DNA of 64,000 nucleotides from Frateuria edaphi (lineage in GTDB: Bacteria > Pseudomonadota > Gammaproteobacteria > Xanthomonadales > Rhodanobacteraceae), in assembly GCF_021117405.1 (NCBI RefSeq), contig NZ_CP088251.1, forward strand, positions 868,001 through 932,000, in the 5' to 3' direction. Positions 1 to 9,119 of this stretch are shown here, in pieces. The notes under the pieces are model-generated. The model worked only from the letters and a program-made list of their open reading frames with translations, had not been told where the DNA came from and searched no databases. The position numbers were made by a program, and so were the translations under genes. The first letter of the stretch is position 1, and each line of letters begins with the position of its first letter.

Positions 1-113
1 AGGACGACATCGGTGCGAACGAGGGCGACCTGGTGCGCATCACCGAGTGCCGTCCGCTGTCCAAGACCAAGCATCACCGCGTGGTCGAAATCGTCACGCG
101 CGCGGCCGTCTGA
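1..113 (+). CDS. rpsQ: 30S ribosomal protein S17, 3' end only
   Basis: Only the last 37 codons lie in the window; the reading frame starts at base 3 and ends at TGA 111-113. The tail contains the S17 signature ECRPLSKTK followed by a short beta strand (RVVEIV). S17 is an OB-fold primary binder of 16S rRNA. The position directly before rplN is the standard place of rpsQ in the S10/spc block. The 13-nt spacer to rplN holds a clear GAGGAGGG ribosome binding site. Confidence 0.95.
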   Translation, partial: DDIGANEGDLVRITECRPLSKTKHHRVVEIVTRAAV

Positions 114-126
114 GGAGGGTGCAGAC

Positions 127-495
127 ATGATCCAGATGCAGAGCACGCTTTCCGCGGCCGACAACAGCGGCGCCAAGGAACTGATGTGCATCAAGGTGCT
201 CGGCGGTTCCCACCGTCGCTACGCCGCGATCGGTGACGTGATCAAGGTCACCGTGAAGGATGCGATTCCGCGCGGCAAGGTAAAGAAGGGCGAGGTCTAC
301 AACGCCGTGGTGGTGCGTACCGCCAAGGGCGTGCGCCGCGCCGATGGCTCGCTGATCCGTTTCGACGGCAATGCAGCGGTGCTCCTCAACAACAAGCTCG
401 AGCCGATCGGCACCCGCATCTTCGGGCCGGTCACGCGTGAGCTGCGCGGCGAGAAGTTCATGAAGATCGTCTCCCTCGCGCCCGAAGTGCTTTGA
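127..495 (+). CDS. rplN: 50S ribosomal protein L14
   Basis: The product is 122 residues, the usual length, beginning [20 protein letters not shown] and ending [11 protein letters not shown]14 is a universal beta-barrel protein that binds 23S rRNA near the subunit interface. The start at 127 is chosen because a strong GGAGGG lies 8 nt upstream and the family begins MIQ; the longer open frame upstream only reads through rpsQ out of frame. It is the first gene of the spc block. Confidence 0.98.
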   Translation: MIQMQSTLSAADNSGAKELMCIKVLGGSHRRYAAIGDVIKVTVKDAIPRGKVKKGEVYNAVVVRTAKGVRRADGSLIRFDGNAAVLLNNKLEPIGTRIFGPVTRELRGEKFMKIVSLAPEVL

Positions 496-510
496 GCGGA
501 GATAAGAACC

Positions 511-825
511 ATGAACCGTATCCGCAAGGGTGATCAGGTCCTCGTGATCGCCGGCAAGAACAAGGGTCAGCGCGGTGACGTGCTGCGCGTGGATGGTGAC
601 CGCGTGTTCGTGTCCAACGCGAACATCGTCAAGCGCCACACGAAGCCGAACCCGCAGGCCAACCAGGCTGGCGGCATCGTCGAGCGCGAGGCTTCGATCC
701 ACATCTCCAATGTGCAGCCGTTCAACCCCGCCACGGGCAAGGGTGAGCGCGTGAGTGCCAAGACGCTCGAGGATGGGCGCAAGGTACGCGTGTTCCGCTC
801 CAATGGCGAACAGCTGGACGTGTAA
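511..825 (+). CDS. rplX: 50S ribosomal protein L24
   Basis: This 104-residue protein has the KOW motif near its N terminus ([17 protein letters not shown], about residues 6-22). L24 is an early assembly initiator that binds the 5' region of 23S rRNA. It follows rplN by 15 nt, with GGAGA before the ATG, and precedes rplE by 12 nt, the conserved order. Confidence 0.98.
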   Translation: MNRIRKGDQVLVIAGKNKGQRGDVLRVDGDRVFVSNANIVKRHTKPNPQANQAGGIVEREASIHISNVQPFNPATGKGERVSAKTLEDGRKVRVFRSNGEQLDV

Positions 826-837
826 GGAACAAATGTC

Positions 838-1377
838 ATGACGCGCCTTGAAAGTTTTTACAAAGAACAGGTCGTTCCGAAGCTCACCGAGCGGTTCGGC
901 TACGAGAACGTGATGCAGGTTCCGCGCATCACCAAGATCACCCTGAACATGGGTGTGGGCGAGGCTGCCGGCAACAAGAAGATTCTTGAGAACGCCGTGG
1001 CCGACATGACGAAGATCGCCGGTCAGAAGCCGATCACGACCAAGGCGCGCGTTTCCGTGGCCTCGTTCAAGATCCGCGACGGCTGGCCGATCGGCTGCAA
1101 GGTCACCTTGCGTCGCGCCAACATGTGGGAATTCCTGGATCGCCTGATCAACATCTCGCTGCCGCGTACCCGCGACTTCCGCGGTGTGTCCGGTCGCGCC
1201 TTCGATGGCCGTGGCAACTACAACTTCGGCATCAAGGAACAGATCATCTTCCCGGAAATCGACTTCGACGCGATCGACGCGATGCGTGGCATGGATATTT
1301 CCATCACCACCACCGCCAAGACCGACGAAGAAGCCAAGGCGCTGCTGGAAGCCTTCAGCTTCCCGTTCCGCAACTGA
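838..1377 (+). CDS. rplE: 50S ribosomal protein L5
   Basis: The 179-residue product matches bacterial L5 along its length, with [16 protein letters not shown] at the N terminus, the NMGVGEA motif near residue 40 and the C-terminal [19 protein letters not shown] helix. L5 binds 5S rRNA and contacts the P-site tRNA. In E. coli the S8 repressor acts at the start of this gene; I cannot identify the equivalent fold here by eye. Confidence 0.98.
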   Translation: MTRLESFYKEQVVPKLTERFGYENVMQVPRITKITLNMGVGEAAGNKKILENAVADMTKIAGQKPITTKARVSVASFKIRDGWPIGCKVTLRRANMWEFLDRLINISLPRTRDFRGVSGRAFDGRGNYNFGIKEQIIFPEIDFDAIDAMRGMDISITTTAKTDEEAKALLEAFSFPFRN

Positions 1378-1408
1378 TCGCGCCGAACTTAAGAGCGAGA
1401 GAAACGCA

Positions 1409-1714
1409 ATGGCAAAGACCTCGATGGTCAACCGCGACATCAAGCGGACCAAGCTCGTCAAGAAGTACGCCGCCAAGCGCGCCGAACTGAAGGCGATCGT
1501 GGTGAACCCGAACGCCTCGTACGACGAGAAGATGGACGCGCAGTCCAAGCTGCAGAAGCTGCCGCGCGACGCCAGCCCGGTGCGCCAGCGCAACCGTTGC
1601 GAGCTGTCCGGTCGCCCGCGCGGCGTGTACCGCAAGTTCGGCCTGGGCCGCAACAAGCTGCGCGAAGCGACCATGCGCGGCGACGTGCCCGGCCTGCGCA
1701 AGGCCAGCTGGTAA
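1409..1714 (+). CDS. rpsN: 30S ribosomal protein S14, zinc-free long form
   Basis: The product is 101 residues, beginning [20 protein letters not shown] and ending LRKASW. It is the long form without the CxxC zinc ribbon of the short paralog; [12 protein letters not shown] carries a single Cys. S14 binds the 3' major domain of 16S rRNA. The start at 1409 has GAGCGAGAG upstream and fits the family start MAK; the open frame from 1184 overlaps rplE and is not real. Confidence 0.97.
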   Translation: MAKTSMVNRDIKRTKLVKKYAAKRAELKAIVVNPNASYDEKMDAQSKLQKLPRDASPVRQRNRCELSGRPRGVYRKFGLGRNKLREATMRGDVPGLRKASW

Positions 1715-1795
1715 GTCTCCAGGCGGCGGGCGTCCTTGCGCTCGCCGCTCCGCAGGCAGCCGTCGCGGCTGCCCGGTGCATAAATCGCGCCGACG

Positions 1796-1825
1796 TTCGC
1801 TAAAAGTGGAAATAGCTGCTATAGT
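1796..1825 (+). promoter_or_regulatory. Putative internal promoter ahead of rpsH
   Basis: In the 210-nt spacer between rpsN and rpsH there is TGCTATAGT at 1817-1825, an extended -10 (TGn then TATAGT at 1820-1825). A weak -35 candidate, TTCGCT at 1796-1801, lies 18 nt upstream. The predicted start near 1832 leaves a leader of about 90 nt before rpsH. This is motif matching only. Confidence 0.45.
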
Positions 1826-1832
1826 CGTCGGT

Positions 1833-1865
1833 CTGCGCAACGCAGGCTGGCTGCTTTTTGCCAGC
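1833..1865 (+). promoter_or_regulatory. Tandem hairpins in the rpsH leader
   Basis: Two adjacent inverted repeats are visible: CTGCG/CGCAG (1833-1837 with 1841-1845, loop CAA) and GCTGGC/GCCAGC (1846-1851 with 1860-1865, loop of 8 including five T). They lie just downstream of the putative promoter at 1820-1825. They could be a ribosomal-protein binding site or an attenuator for the rpsH half of the block; the function is inferred. Confidence 0.4.
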
Positions 1866-1924
1866 TCACAATCTGATTGATTTCCGGTTTTATCGGATAT
1901 CGGTGCACTCTGAAGGATGTTTTC

Positions 1925-2320
1925 ATGAGCATGACTGATCCCATCGCCGATCTGTTTACGCGCATCCGCAATGCCCAGCTTTCGGGCAAGCAGGCCGTAA
2001 GCATGCCGTCGTCGAAGCTGAAGTTGGCGATCGCCAACCTCCTCAAGAACGAGGGCTACATCCTCGACGCCAAGTCTTCCGCCCAGGAAGGCAAGCCGGT
2101 GCTCGAGATCAAGCTCAAGTATTTCGAAGGCCGCCCGGCCATCGAGGCCATCTCCCGTGTTTCCCGCTCCGGCCTGCGCGTGTATCGCGGCAAGGACGAG
2201 CTGCCGAAGGTGCTCGGCGGCATGGGTATCTCGATCATTTCGACTTCCGCCGGTCTGATGACCGATGCACAGGCCCGCGCCAAGGGTCTGGGCGGCGAAG
2301 TCATCGGCCAAGTGGCGTAA
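1925..2320 (+). CDS. rpsH: 30S ribosomal protein S8
   Basis: The product is 131 residues, starting [18 protein letters not shown] and ending with the conserved [11 protein letters not shown]8 binds helix 21 of 16S rRNA and in E. coli is the translational repressor of the spc operon. ATG 1925 has GAAGGATG 6-12 nt upstream. Unlike its neighbours, it is separated from the previous gene by 210 nt that hold a promoter-like site and hairpins. Confidence 0.98.
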   Translation: MSMTDPIADLFTRIRNAQLSGKQAVSMPSSKLKLAIANLLKNEGYILDAKSSAQEGKPVLEIKLKYFEGRPAIEAISRVSRSGLRVYRGKDELPKVLGGMGISIISTSAGLMTDAQARAKGLGGEVIGQVA

Positions 2321-2329
2321 GGAGTTTCC

Positions 2330-2857
2330 ATGTCCCGCGTTGCCAAACAACCGATCAATCTGCCCAAGGGCGTGGAACTTAAGTCCGACGCCAGCGGCAT
2401 TTCCGTCAAGGGCCCGAAGGGCACGCTGTCGATTCATGTCCTGCCGGGCGTGTCGGTGGCCGTCAATGACGGCGTCGCCAACATCACGCTCGCCGACGGC
2501 GCCGACGACAAGTTCGGCGGTACCGCGCGCGCCTTGCTGGCCAACATGGTCAAGGGCGTGTCCGACGGCTACGAGCGCAAGCTCGAGCTGGTCGGCGTGG
2601 GCTATCGCGCCTCGATGGCCGGCAAGGCGCTGAACCTCAGCCTGGGCTTTTCGCACCCGGTGGTGTTCAACGCGCCTGAAGGCATCACGCTCGAGACCCC
2701 GACGCAGACCGAGATCCTGATCAAGGGTACGGACAAGCAGCGCGTCGGCGAAGTTGCCGCCAAGATCCGTGGCTTCCGTCCGCCGGAACCCTACAAGGGC
2801 AAGGGCGTGCGCTATGCCGGCGAGAAGATCACCCTGAAGGAAGCCAAGAAGGCTTGA
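2330..2857 (+). CDS. rplF: 50S ribosomal protein L6
   Basis: The 175-residue product has the two repeated L6 domains. The C-terminal signature [16 protein letters not shown] is at about residues 150-165. L6 sits near the sarcin-ricin loop and the factor-binding site. It starts 9 nt after rpsH with GGAG before ATG. A REP-like palindrome follows it before rplR. Confidence 0.98.
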   Translation: MSRVAKQPINLPKGVELKSDASGISVKGPKGTLSIHVLPGVSVAVNDGVANITLADGADDKFGGTARALLANMVKGVSDGYERKLELVGVGYRASMAGKALNLSLGFSHPVVFNAPEGITLETPTQTEILIKGTDKQRVGEVAAKIRGFRPPEPYKGKGVRYAGEKITLKEAKKA

Positions 2858-2872
2858 GTACGCTTTCCCTGC

Positions 2873-2913
2873 GTGTGGGAGCGGCCATCCATGGCCGCAC
2901 TACTCACAAGAGC
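2873..2913. repeat. REP-like palindrome between rplF and rplR
   Basis: GCGGCCAT, CC, ATGGCCGC forms a perfect 8-bp inverted repeat at 2881-2898, preceded by GTGTGGGA and followed by ACTACTCACAAGAGC. The core and right flank recur in similar form at 8570-8602 between rpoA and rplQ, which indicates a dispersed element. It would form a transcribed hairpin inside the ribosomal gene block. Confidence 0.65.
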
Positions 2914-2954
2914 ACTGCGTAACTACCGCCGATCCGCTTTCGAGGAACAGACAG

Positions 2955-3308
2955 ATGAACAAGAACGAATCCCGCCTGCGTCGCGCCAAGTCCACGCGCG
3001 CCCACATCCGCAAGCTCGCCGTGGCCCGCCTGTCGGTCCATCGCACCGGTCAGCATCTTTACGCCCAGGTGTTCGACGCCTCCGGCGAAAAGGTCGTGGC
3101 GGCTGCCTCCACCGTGCAGAAGTCGGTGGCCGAGGGGCTGAAGGGCACCAAGAACCTGACCGCCGCCGCGGCGGTGGGCAAGGCCGTGGCCGAGCGTGCG
3201 CTCGCCGCGGGTATCGAGTCGGTCGCCTTTGACCGCTCCGGCTTCCGTTATCACGGTCGCATCCAGGCCCTGGCCGATGCGGCGCGCGAAGCGGGCCTGA
3301 AATTCTGA
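2955..3308 (+). CDS. rplR: 50S ribosomal protein L18
   Basis: The 117-residue product begins [20 protein letters not shown], a basic tail that binds 5S rRNA, and ends with the conserved [17 protein letters not shown]. It carries 5S rRNA into the central protuberance together with L5. GAGGAACAG lies upstream. The 97-nt spacer before it is unusually long for this block and contains a REP-like repeat. Confidence 0.98.
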   Translation: MNKNESRLRRAKSTRAHIRKLAVARLSVHRTGQHLYAQVFDASGEKVVAAASTVQKSVAEGLKGTKNLTAAAAVGKAVAERALAAGIESVAFDRSGFRYHGRIQALADAAREAGLKF

Positions 3309-3412
3309 GGAACCGGGAGCGATTGCTCCTGGTCCCGTAGCGCCACACACAACAACAAGCGGCCAAGCCGCAAGCAAAAGTCCCGGATGGTCCGGGCACA
3401 CGGAATAGAGAA

Positions 3413-3922
3413 ATGTCTTCGAACGATCGCGAAAATTCGGACGGCCTGCTCGAGAAGCTGATTGCCGTCAACCGCGTGGCCAAGACCGTCAAGGGTGGCC
3501 GCCAGATGAGCTTCACTGCGCTGACCGTGGTCGGCGACGGCGAAGGCAAGGTCGGTTTCGGCTATGGCAAGGCGCGTGAAGTGCCGGTTGCCATCTCCAA
3601 GGCGATGGACCGTGCCCGCCGCAACATGGTGAGCATCGACCTGAACAACGGCACCCTGTGGTACGCCATCAAGGCCAACCACGGCGCGGCTCGCGTGTTC
3701 ATGCAGCCGGCTGCCGAGGGTACCGGCGTGATCGCGGGCGGCGCCATGCGTGCCGTGCTGGAAGTGGTCGGCGTCAAGAACGTGCTGGCCAAGGCGGTCG
3801 GTTCGCGCAACCCGATCAATCTGGTGCGCGCCACCATCAAGGGCCTGCAGGCGATCGCCTCGCCGAAGCGCATCGCCGCCAAGCGTGGCAAGACCGTGGA
3901 AGAGGTGATGGGCAATGGCTAA
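3413..3922 (+). CDS. rpsE: 30S ribosomal protein S5
   Basis: The 169-residue product has the N-terminal double-stranded RNA-binding fold ([26 protein letters not shown]) and the C-terminal domain ending EEVMGNG. S5 shapes the mRNA entry site and affects decoding accuracy. A 104-nt spacer separates it from rplR. Its end overlaps the start of rpmD by 8 nt, suggesting translational coupling. Confidence 0.98.
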   Translation: MSSNDRENSDGLLEKLIAVNRVAKTVKGGRQMSFTALTVVGDGEGKVGFGYGKAREVPVAISKAMDRARRNMVSIDLNNGTLWYAIKANHGAARVFMQPAAEGTGVIAGGAMRAVLEVVGVKNVLAKAVGSRNPINLVRATIKGLQAIASPKRIAAKRGKTVEEVMGNG

Positions 3923-4112
3923 GAACAACGACACCGCCGCCACCGTGCGCGTGCGCCTGGTCAAGGGCCTGCGCGGCGTGCAGGGGCGTCACCGTCTCAG
4001 CGTCAAGGCGCTGGGTCTGAACAAGCTCAATGATGTCCGTGAACTGAAGGACAGCCCGCAGGTGCGTGGCCTGATCAACACGGTCTATTACCTGGTCCGG
4101 GTCGAGGAGTAA
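3915..4112 (+). CDS. rpmD: 50S ribosomal protein L30
   Basis: This 65-residue protein contains the L30 core [17 protein letters not shown] and a conserved middle [20 protein letters not shown]. It starts inside the last codons of rpsE (8-nt overlap) and ends 5 nt before rplO. It is a small non-essential 23S-binding protein of the large subunit. Confidence 0.97.
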   Translation: MAKNNDTAATVRVRLVKGLRGVQGRHRLSVKALGLNKLNDVRELKDSPQVRGLINTVYYLVRVEE

Positions 4113-4117
4113 TCATC

Positions 4118-4549
4118 ATGCGTCTCAACGACATCAAGCCGGCTGCCGGTGCGCGCAAGACGCGCCTGCGCGTCGGTCGCGGTATCGGTTCGGGCCTGGG
4201 CAAGACTGCCGGCCGCGGCCACAAGGGTCAGCACGCCCGCGCCGGCGGCACCCACAAGTTCGGCTTCGAAGGCGGCCAGATGCCGCTGCAGCGTCGCCTG
4301 CCCAAGGTCGGCTTCCGCTCGAAGAAGAAGGCCGAGAGCCAGGAGGTGTTCCTGTACCAGCTTGCCAACCTGAAGGCGGACGTGATCGACCCGATCGCGC
4401 TGCACCAGGCGGGTCTGGTCGACAGCAAGGCGAAGAAGATCAAGGTCGTCGCCAAGGGCGAAATCGGCCGCGCGGTCAAGCTCTCCGGCGTGCTCGCCAC
4501 GGCCGGCGCCAAGGCGGCCATCGAGGCTGCCGGCGGCAGCGTGGAGTAA
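4118..4549 (+). CDS. rplO: 50S ribosomal protein L15
   Basis: The 143-residue product has the glycine-rich, basic N-terminal extension typical of L15 ([20 protein letters not shown], residues about 17-36) that threads into 23S rRNA, then [14 protein letters not shown]. It is a late assembly protein. It lies 5 nt after rpmD and 4 nt before secY. Confidence 0.98.
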   Translation: MRLNDIKPAAGARKTRLRVGRGIGSGLGKTAGRGHKGQHARAGGTHKFGFEGGQMPLQRRLPKVGFRSKKKAESQEVFLYQLANLKADVIDPIALHQAGLVDSKAKKIKVVAKGEIGRAVKLSGVLATAGAKAAIEAAGGSVE

Positions 4550-4553
4550 GACG

Positions 4554-5879
4554 GTGGCGCAAGCCCAGGGCAATGCGCTCGGCGCGCTCGGCAAGCTGAC
4601 GGAACTCCGCCAGCGCATCTTCTTCGTGATCGGTGCGCTGGTCGTCTTTCGTCTCGGCTCGTTCATTCCGGTGCCGGGCGTCAATCCGGAAGCCATGACG
4701 CGCCTGATCCAGGGCGGCGGTGGCCTGCTGAACATGTTCAACATGTTCTCCGGCGGGTCGCTCCAGCGCTTCTCGGTGTTCGCGCTAGGCGTGGTGCCGT
4801 ACATCTCCGCGTCGATCGTGGTGCAGATGATGGGTTCGGTGGTACCGAGCCTTCAGGCGCTGCGCAAAGAGGGCGAGGCGGGTCGTCGCACGATGACCAT
4901 GTACACGCGCTTCGGTACGGTGGGTCTGTCCGCGTTCCAGGCATTCGGTATCGCCGCGGCGCTGCAGTCCCAGACGGCTGCGGGCGGTGCGCCGGTGGTC
5001 TATACCCCCGGTTTCGGCTTCATCCTGGCGTCGGTCGTCGGTCTCACGGCCGGTTCGATGTTCCTGATGTGGCTGGGCGAGCAGATCACCGAGCGCGGTA
5101 TCGGCAACGGGATTTCGCTGCTGATCTTCGCCGGCATCGTGGCGGGTCTCCCCGGCGCGGTGTCCAGCACCCTGGGCATGGCCAGCAATGGCGAGTTGTC
5201 GGTGCTGCGCCTGATCATGGTGGTGGGTCTGGTGCTGGCGGTAACTGCCTTCGTGGTGTTCATGGAGCGCGCCCAGCGGCGCATCACCGTGAATTACGCA
5301 AGGCGGTCCGGTGGGCAGCGGGCGTACATGAACCAGACCTCGCACCTGCCGCTGAAGATCAACATGTCGGGCGTGATCCCGCCGATCTTCGCCTCGAGTC
5401 TGCTGATGTTTCCGGCGACCGCGGTGAGCTGGTTCGGTGCCGGTCACCAGTCGCGCTGGCTGCAGAGCCTGACCCAGGCGATCGCTCCGGGCCAGCCGCT
5501 GTACGAGATCGTCTACGCGGTACTGGTGATCGTGTTCGCCTTCTTCTATACGGCGATCGTCTTCAACTCGCAGGAAACGGCCGACAACCTCAAGCGGTCG
5601 GGTGCACTGATCCCGGGTATCCGTCCGGGCCGGGCCACCGGCGAGTACATCGACGGCGTGATGACCAGGCTGACGGGCGTGGGTGCGATCTACCTGGTGC
5701 TGGTGTGCCTGGTGCCCACGTTCATGCAGAACTACTGGCACGTTCCGTTCTATTTCGGCGGCACATCGCTGCTGATCATCGTGGTGGTGGTCATGGATTT
5801 TACCGCCCAGGTGCAGGCGCATCTGGTCAGCCATCAGTACGAAAGTCTGCTCAAGAAGGCCAACCTCCGCCGCAGCTAG
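4554..5879 (+). CDS. secY: Preprotein translocase subunit SecY
   Basis: The 441-residue integral membrane protein is the central pore of the Sec translocon. It shows multiple hydrophobic spans, the early motif FRLGSFIPVPGVNPEA, the plug region LLNMFNMFSGGSLQRFSVFALG, and the C-terminal loop RPGRATGEYIDGVMTRLT. The start is GTG at 4554, placed 4 nt after the rplO stop. Its place after rplO is universal. The usual downstream rpmJ is absent. Confidence 0.98.
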   Translation: MAQAQGNALGALGKLTELRQRIFFVIGALVVFRLGSFIPVPGVNPEAMTRLIQGGGGLLNMFNMFSGGSLQRFSVFALGVVPYISASIVVQMMGSVVPSLQALRKEGEAGRRTMTMYTRFGTVGLSAFQAFGIAAALQSQTAAGGAPVVYTPGFGFILASVVGLTAGSMFLMWLGEQITERGIGNGISLLIFAGIVAGLPGAVSSTLGMASNGELSVLRLIMVVGLVLAVTAFVVFMERAQRRITVNYARRSGGQRAYMNQTSHLPLKINMSGVIPPIFASSLLMFPATAVSWFGAGHQSRWLQSLTQAIAPGQPLYEIVYAVLVIVFAFFYTAIVFNSQETADNLKRSGALIPGIRPGRATGEYIDGVMTRLTGVGAIYLVLVCLVPTFMQNYWHVPFYFGGTSLLIIVVVVMDFTAQVQAHLVSHQYESLLKKANLRRS

Positions 5880-5940
5880 TGGCTGCTGGGGCGGTGGAGG
5901 CGGGTCACGTCGGAAGGCGGGCGGCACAGCGCCGCAGGGC

Positions 5941-5969
5941 TTTCCTGTTAGGGTAATTCAGGTTAAAAT
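5941..5969 (+). promoter_or_regulatory. Weak putative promoter before rpsM
   Basis: The 132-nt spacer between secY and rpsM contains TAAAAT at 5964-5969, a 5/6 match to the -10 consensus. Only a poor -35 (TTTCCT, 5941-5946) lies 17 nt upstream. It would start the alpha segment rpsM-rpsK-rpsD-rpoA. Confidence 0.3.
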
Positions 5970-6011
5970 TGCGCGTTTACCGCGCAAGAAACGCATCGGA
6001 GAAAGTACATC

Positions 6012-6368
6012 ATGGCGCGCATCGCGGGTGTCAATTTGCCGGTCCAGAAGCATGTCTGGGTTGGCCTGCAGAGCATCTACGGCATCGGCCGCAGCCGGGC
6101 CAAGAAGGTCTGTGCGGATGCCGGGGTGGTTCCGACCACGCCGATCAAGTCCCTCAGCGAGGGCGAGGTGGAGAAGCTCCGCCACGAAATCGGCAAGTAC
6201 GTTGTCGAGGGCGACCTCCGCCGTGAGGTGGGTATCGCCATCAAGCGCCTGATGGACCTGGGCACCTATCGTGGCCTGCGCCACCGTCGCGGCCTGCCGG
6301 TGCGCGGTCAGCGCACGCGTACCAATGCACGCACCCGCAAGGGTCCGCGTCGCGCGATCAAGAAGTAA
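6012..6368 (+). CDS. rpsM: 30S ribosomal protein S13
   Basis: The 118-residue product starts [20 protein letters not shown] and has the C-terminal [20 protein letters not shown] tail that reaches the A and P sites. It is in the 30S head and contacts L5. CGGAGAAAG precedes the ATG. It opens the alpha group. Confidence 0.98.
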   Translation: MARIAGVNLPVQKHVWVGLQSIYGIGRSRAKKVCADAGVVPTTPIKSLSEGEVEKLRHEIGKYVVEGDLRREVGIAIKRLMDLGTYRGLRHRRGLPVRGQRTRTNARTRKGPRRAIKK

Positions 6369-6380
6369 CGGATTCCAATT

Positions 6381-6767
6381 ATGGCCAAGCCTGTCAAGAC
6401 CAAGAAGAAGATCAAGCGCGTTGTCACGGATGCCGTGGCCCACGTGCAGGCCTCCTTCAACAACACCATCGTCACCATCACCGACCGCCAGGGCAACGCG
6501 CTGTCGTGGGCGACTGCCGGCGGCGCGGGTTTCCGCGGTTCGCGCAAGTCCACCCCGTTCGCTGCCCAGGTCGCTGCCGAGAAGGCTGGCCGCGCGGCCG
6601 GCGATTACGGCGTGAAGACCGTGGAAGTCCGAATCAAGGGCCCCGGCCCGGGCCGCGAGTCGGCCGTGCGTTCGCTGAACGCGCTGGGTTACAAGGTCCT
6701 GAACATCATCGATGTCACGCCGATCCCGCATAACGGCTGCCGTCCCCCCAAGAAGCGTCGAGTCTAA
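6381..6767 (+). CDS. rpsK: 30S ribosomal protein S11
   Basis: The 128-residue product carries the S11 markers [15 protein letters not shown] and, at the C terminus, [19 protein letters not shown]11 forms part of the 30S platform and the mRNA exit. It follows rpsM by 12 nt and precedes rpsD by 10 nt. Confidence 0.98.
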   Translation: MAKPVKTKKKIKRVVTDAVAHVQASFNNTIVTITDRQGNALSWATAGGAGFRGSRKSTPFAAQVAAEKAGRAAGDYGVKTVEVRIKGPGPGRESAVRSLNALGYKVLNIIDVTPIPHNGCRPPKKRRV

Positions 6768-6777
6768 GGAGTAACCC

Positions 6778-7404
6778 ATGGCCCGTTATCGTGGAGCTAC
6801 CTGCAAGCTCGCCCGCCGCGAGGGTGCGGATCTCAGCCTGAAGAGCCCGGCGCGTGCGCTGGACTCCAAGTGCAAGCTTGAAAACAAGCCCGGCCAGCAT
6901 GGCGCCAACAAGCGCATGCGCATGTCCGACTACGCCGTCCAGCTGCGCGAGAAGCAGAAGGTCAAGCGCATCTATGGCGTGCTCGAGCGCCAGTTCAGCA
7001 ACTACTACACCAAGGCGTCGACCCTCAAGGGCAACACCGGTGAGAATCTGCTGCGCCTGCTCGAGAGCCGTCTGGACAACGTCGTCTACCGCATGGGCTT
7101 CGCGGTGACCCGCGCCCAGGCCCGCCAGCTCGTCGCCCACAAGGCAGTGCTGGTCAACGGCAAGAAGGTCAACATCCCTTCGTACCAGGTCAAGCCTGGC
7201 GACGAGGTTGCACTGACCGAGCGCGCCCGCAGCCAGCTGCGCGTGCAGGAAGCGGCGACCGTGTTCGACACCATGGACCTGCGTCCGATCTGGCTCGAAG
7301 TCGATGCCAAGAAGTTCACTGGCACCTTCAAGTCGATGCCCGACCGCGGCGATCTGCCGTCGGACATCAACGAAGCGCTGATCGTCGAGCTGTATTCGAA
7401 GTAA
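6778..7404 (+). CDS. rpsD: 30S ribosomal protein S4
   Basis: The 208-residue protein has the S4 N-terminal region and the S4 RNA-binding domain at about residues 96-155 ([20 protein letters not shown]). S4 starts 30S assembly and in E. coli represses the alpha operon. AAGGAG lies 6-11 nt before ATG 6778. The N terminus starts [19 protein letters not shown]. Confidence 0.98.
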   Translation: MARYRGATCKLARREGADLSLKSPARALDSKCKLENKPGQHGANKRMRMSDYAVQLREKQKVKRIYGVLERQFSNYYTKASTLKGNTGENLLRLLESRLDNVVYRMGFAVTRAQARQLVAHKAVLVNGKKVNIPSYQVKPGDEVALTERARSQLRVQEAATVFDTMDLRPIWLEVDAKKFTGTFKSMPDRGDLPSDINEALIVELYSK

Positions 7405-7419
7405 TTACCGGAGCCCTGC

Positions 7420-8418
7420 ATGGCAGTTTCGTCAACTAGTGTGCTGCGGCCTCGTGGCCTCAGCGTCGAGCAGCTCGGAGCCAACCGCGCCAAGGTGGTG
7501 GTGGAGCCGCTCGAGCGTGGCTTCGGCCACACCCTGGGCAACGCGCTGCGCCGCGTGCTGCTCTCGTCGATCCCGGGCAGCGCCATCATCGAAGTGGAGA
7601 TCGATGGCGTGCTGCACGAGTACACCACCCTTGAAGGTCTGCAGGAGGACGTGATCGAAGTCCTGCTCAACCTCAAGGACGTGGCCATCCGTCAGCACTC
7701 CGGCGACGAGGTCACCCTGACCCTGTCGAAGAAGGGCAAAGGCGTGGTCACGGCCGGCGACATCGTCGTCGACCATACCGTGGAAATCGTCAATCCCGAA
7801 CACGTGATCTGCCACCTGACCAAGGACATCGCGCTCAACATGCGCCTGAAGGTGCGTCGCGGCGTCGGCTACCAGCCGGCCAGCGCGCGCCAGCATCCGG
7901 ACGACGAAGCGCGTCCGATCGGCCGCCTGCAGCTCGATGCCTCCTTCGCTCCGGTGCTGCGTGTGGCCTATGAGGTCGACGCGGCGCGCGTGGAACAGCG
8001 CACCAACCTCGACAAACTGGTGCTCGACATCGAGACCAACGGCACCATCGGTGCGGAAGACGCGGTCCGCAAGGCCGCCGAGATCCTCAACGACCAGCTG
8101 TCGGTGTTCGGCGATTTCTCGCGTCGCGAGAGCGCTTCGGACAAGGCGGAGAAGGGCGGTTTCGACCCGCTGCTGCTGCGCCCGATCGACGACCTGGAGC
8201 TGACCGTGCGTTCGGCCAACTGCCTCAAGGCCGAGAGCATCTACTACATCGGCGACCTGGTGCAGAAGACCGAAGTCGAGCTTCTCAAGACTCCCAACCT
8301 GGGCAAGAAGTCGCTCACCGAGATCAAGGACGTGCTCGGTTCGCGCGGTCTGGCTCTCGGCATGAAGTTGGAAAACTGGCCGCCGCCGGGCCTTTCGCAC
8401 GGCATGCAGCTGGGTTGA
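7420..8418 (+). CDS. rpoA: RNA polymerase alpha subunit
   Basis: The 332-residue product has the alpha NTD (dimerisation and beta/beta' docking; [20 protein letters not shown] near residues 28-47). An acidic linker leads to the alpha CTD from about residue 250 ([20 protein letters not shown]), which binds UP elements and activators. It sits in its standard place after rpsD. Downstream, a strong GNRA-capped hairpin and 277 nt separate it from rplQ. Confidence 0.98.
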   Translation: MAVSSTSVLRPRGLSVEQLGANRAKVVVEPLERGFGHTLGNALRRVLLSSIPGSAIIEVEIDGVLHEYTTLEGLQEDVIEVLLNLKDVAIRQHSGDEVTLTLSKKGKGVVTAGDIVVDHTVEIVNPEHVICHLTKDIALNMRLKVRRGVGYQPASARQHPDDEARPIGRLQLDASFAPVLRVAYEVDAARVEQRTNLDKLVLDIETNGTIGAEDAVRKAAEILNDQLSVFGDFSRRESASDKAEKGGFDPLLLRPIDDLELTVRSANCLKAESIYYIGDLVQKTEVELLKTPNLGKKSLTEIKDVLGSRGLALGMKLENWPPPGLSHGMQLG

Positions 8419-8424
8419 TGTTTG

Positions 8425-8450
8425 CGGCGGCGATCGCGAGATCGCCGCCG
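8425..8450 (+). promoter_or_regulatory. 11-bp hairpin with GCGA tetraloop between rpoA and rplQ
   Basis: Bases 8425-8435 and 8440-8450 are perfectly complementary (CGGCGGCGATC with GATCGCCGCCG) and enclose the GNRA loop GCGA. The stem begins 7 nt after the rpoA stop. No T run follows (next bases GCGTTTCAAG), so it is not a classic terminator. It could protect or process the rpoA 3' end, or cause partial termination. Confidence 0.55.
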
Positions 8451-8522
8451 GCGTTTCAAGCTGGCGGGTTCCGACCGGTTCGTGCCAGTCCTTGTTGAGC
8501 GGTCGTTTTGACCGCCCGTTGT

Positions 8523-8602
8523 GGGACCTGCTTGGTCCCAAGCGGTCCTTGCGATCGCCAGAGCAATAGACGGCCATTCATGGTCGCACTTCTCACGAGA
8601 GC
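8523..8602. repeat. Palindromes in the rpoA-rplQ spacer
   Basis: GGGACC/GGTCCC forms a hairpin at 8523-8539. The following ACGGCCATTCATGGTCGCACT (8570-8590) and CTCACGAGAGC closely match the repeat found between rplF and rplR (2882-2913). The two copies share core and flank, so this looks like a family of dispersed palindromes. The 277-nt spacer contains no gene. Confidence 0.55.
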
Positions 8603-8695
8603 CTGTTCTCAAAGGGCTCGGAACAGCGGGCAACCGCGGAAAGCCGGACACAACCGCCGGTTTTTCATAACAACAGACTGAAGAGAGTTCTCACC

Positions 8696-9082
8696 ATGCG
8701 CCACCAGAAATCGGGCCGCAAGCTCAATCGCACCAGCTCGCACCGCGAAGCCATGTTCAAGAACATGGCCGCCTCGCTGATCAAGCATGAGCTGATTCGC
8801 ACCACCCTGCCCAAGGCCAAGGAACTGCGCCGCGTCGCCGAGCCGCTGATCACGCTGGCCAAGGCCGATGGCGTCGCCAACCGCCGCCTCGCCTTCTCGC
8901 GCCTGCGCGACAAGGAAGCCGTGGGCAAGCTGTTCGTCGAACTGGGCCCGCGCTACCGCGAGCGTCCCGGCGGCTACCTGCGCATTCTCAAGTGCGGCTT
9001 CCGCCCGGGCGACAATGCCCCGATGGCCTACGTGGAGCTGGTCGACCGCCCGCAGAACGCCACGGCGGCCGAGGCCGAGTAA
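8696..9082 (+). CDS. rplQ: 50S ribosomal protein L17
   Basis: The 128-residue product begins [20 protein letters not shown], the invariant L17 start, and ends in an alanine/glutamate-rich tail. L17 lies near the polypeptide exit tunnel. AGAGAG lies upstream of ATG 8696. It ends the ribosomal block and is followed at once by a strong intrinsic terminator. Confidence 0.98.
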   Translation: MRHQKSGRKLNRTSSHREAMFKNMAASLIKHELIRTTLPKAKELRRVAEPLITLAKADGVANRRLAFSRLRDKEAVGKLFVELGPRYRERPGGYLRILKCGFRPGDNAPMAYVELVDRPQNATAAEAE

Positions 9083-9119
9083 GCCTCCTGATATTCGGGC
9101 GTCCAGACGTCCAAACACG

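Noticed and set aside
94-1701. Open frame of about 535 codons on the minus strand over rplN-rpsN
   Set aside because: It covers five conserved ribosomal genes and has no family match.
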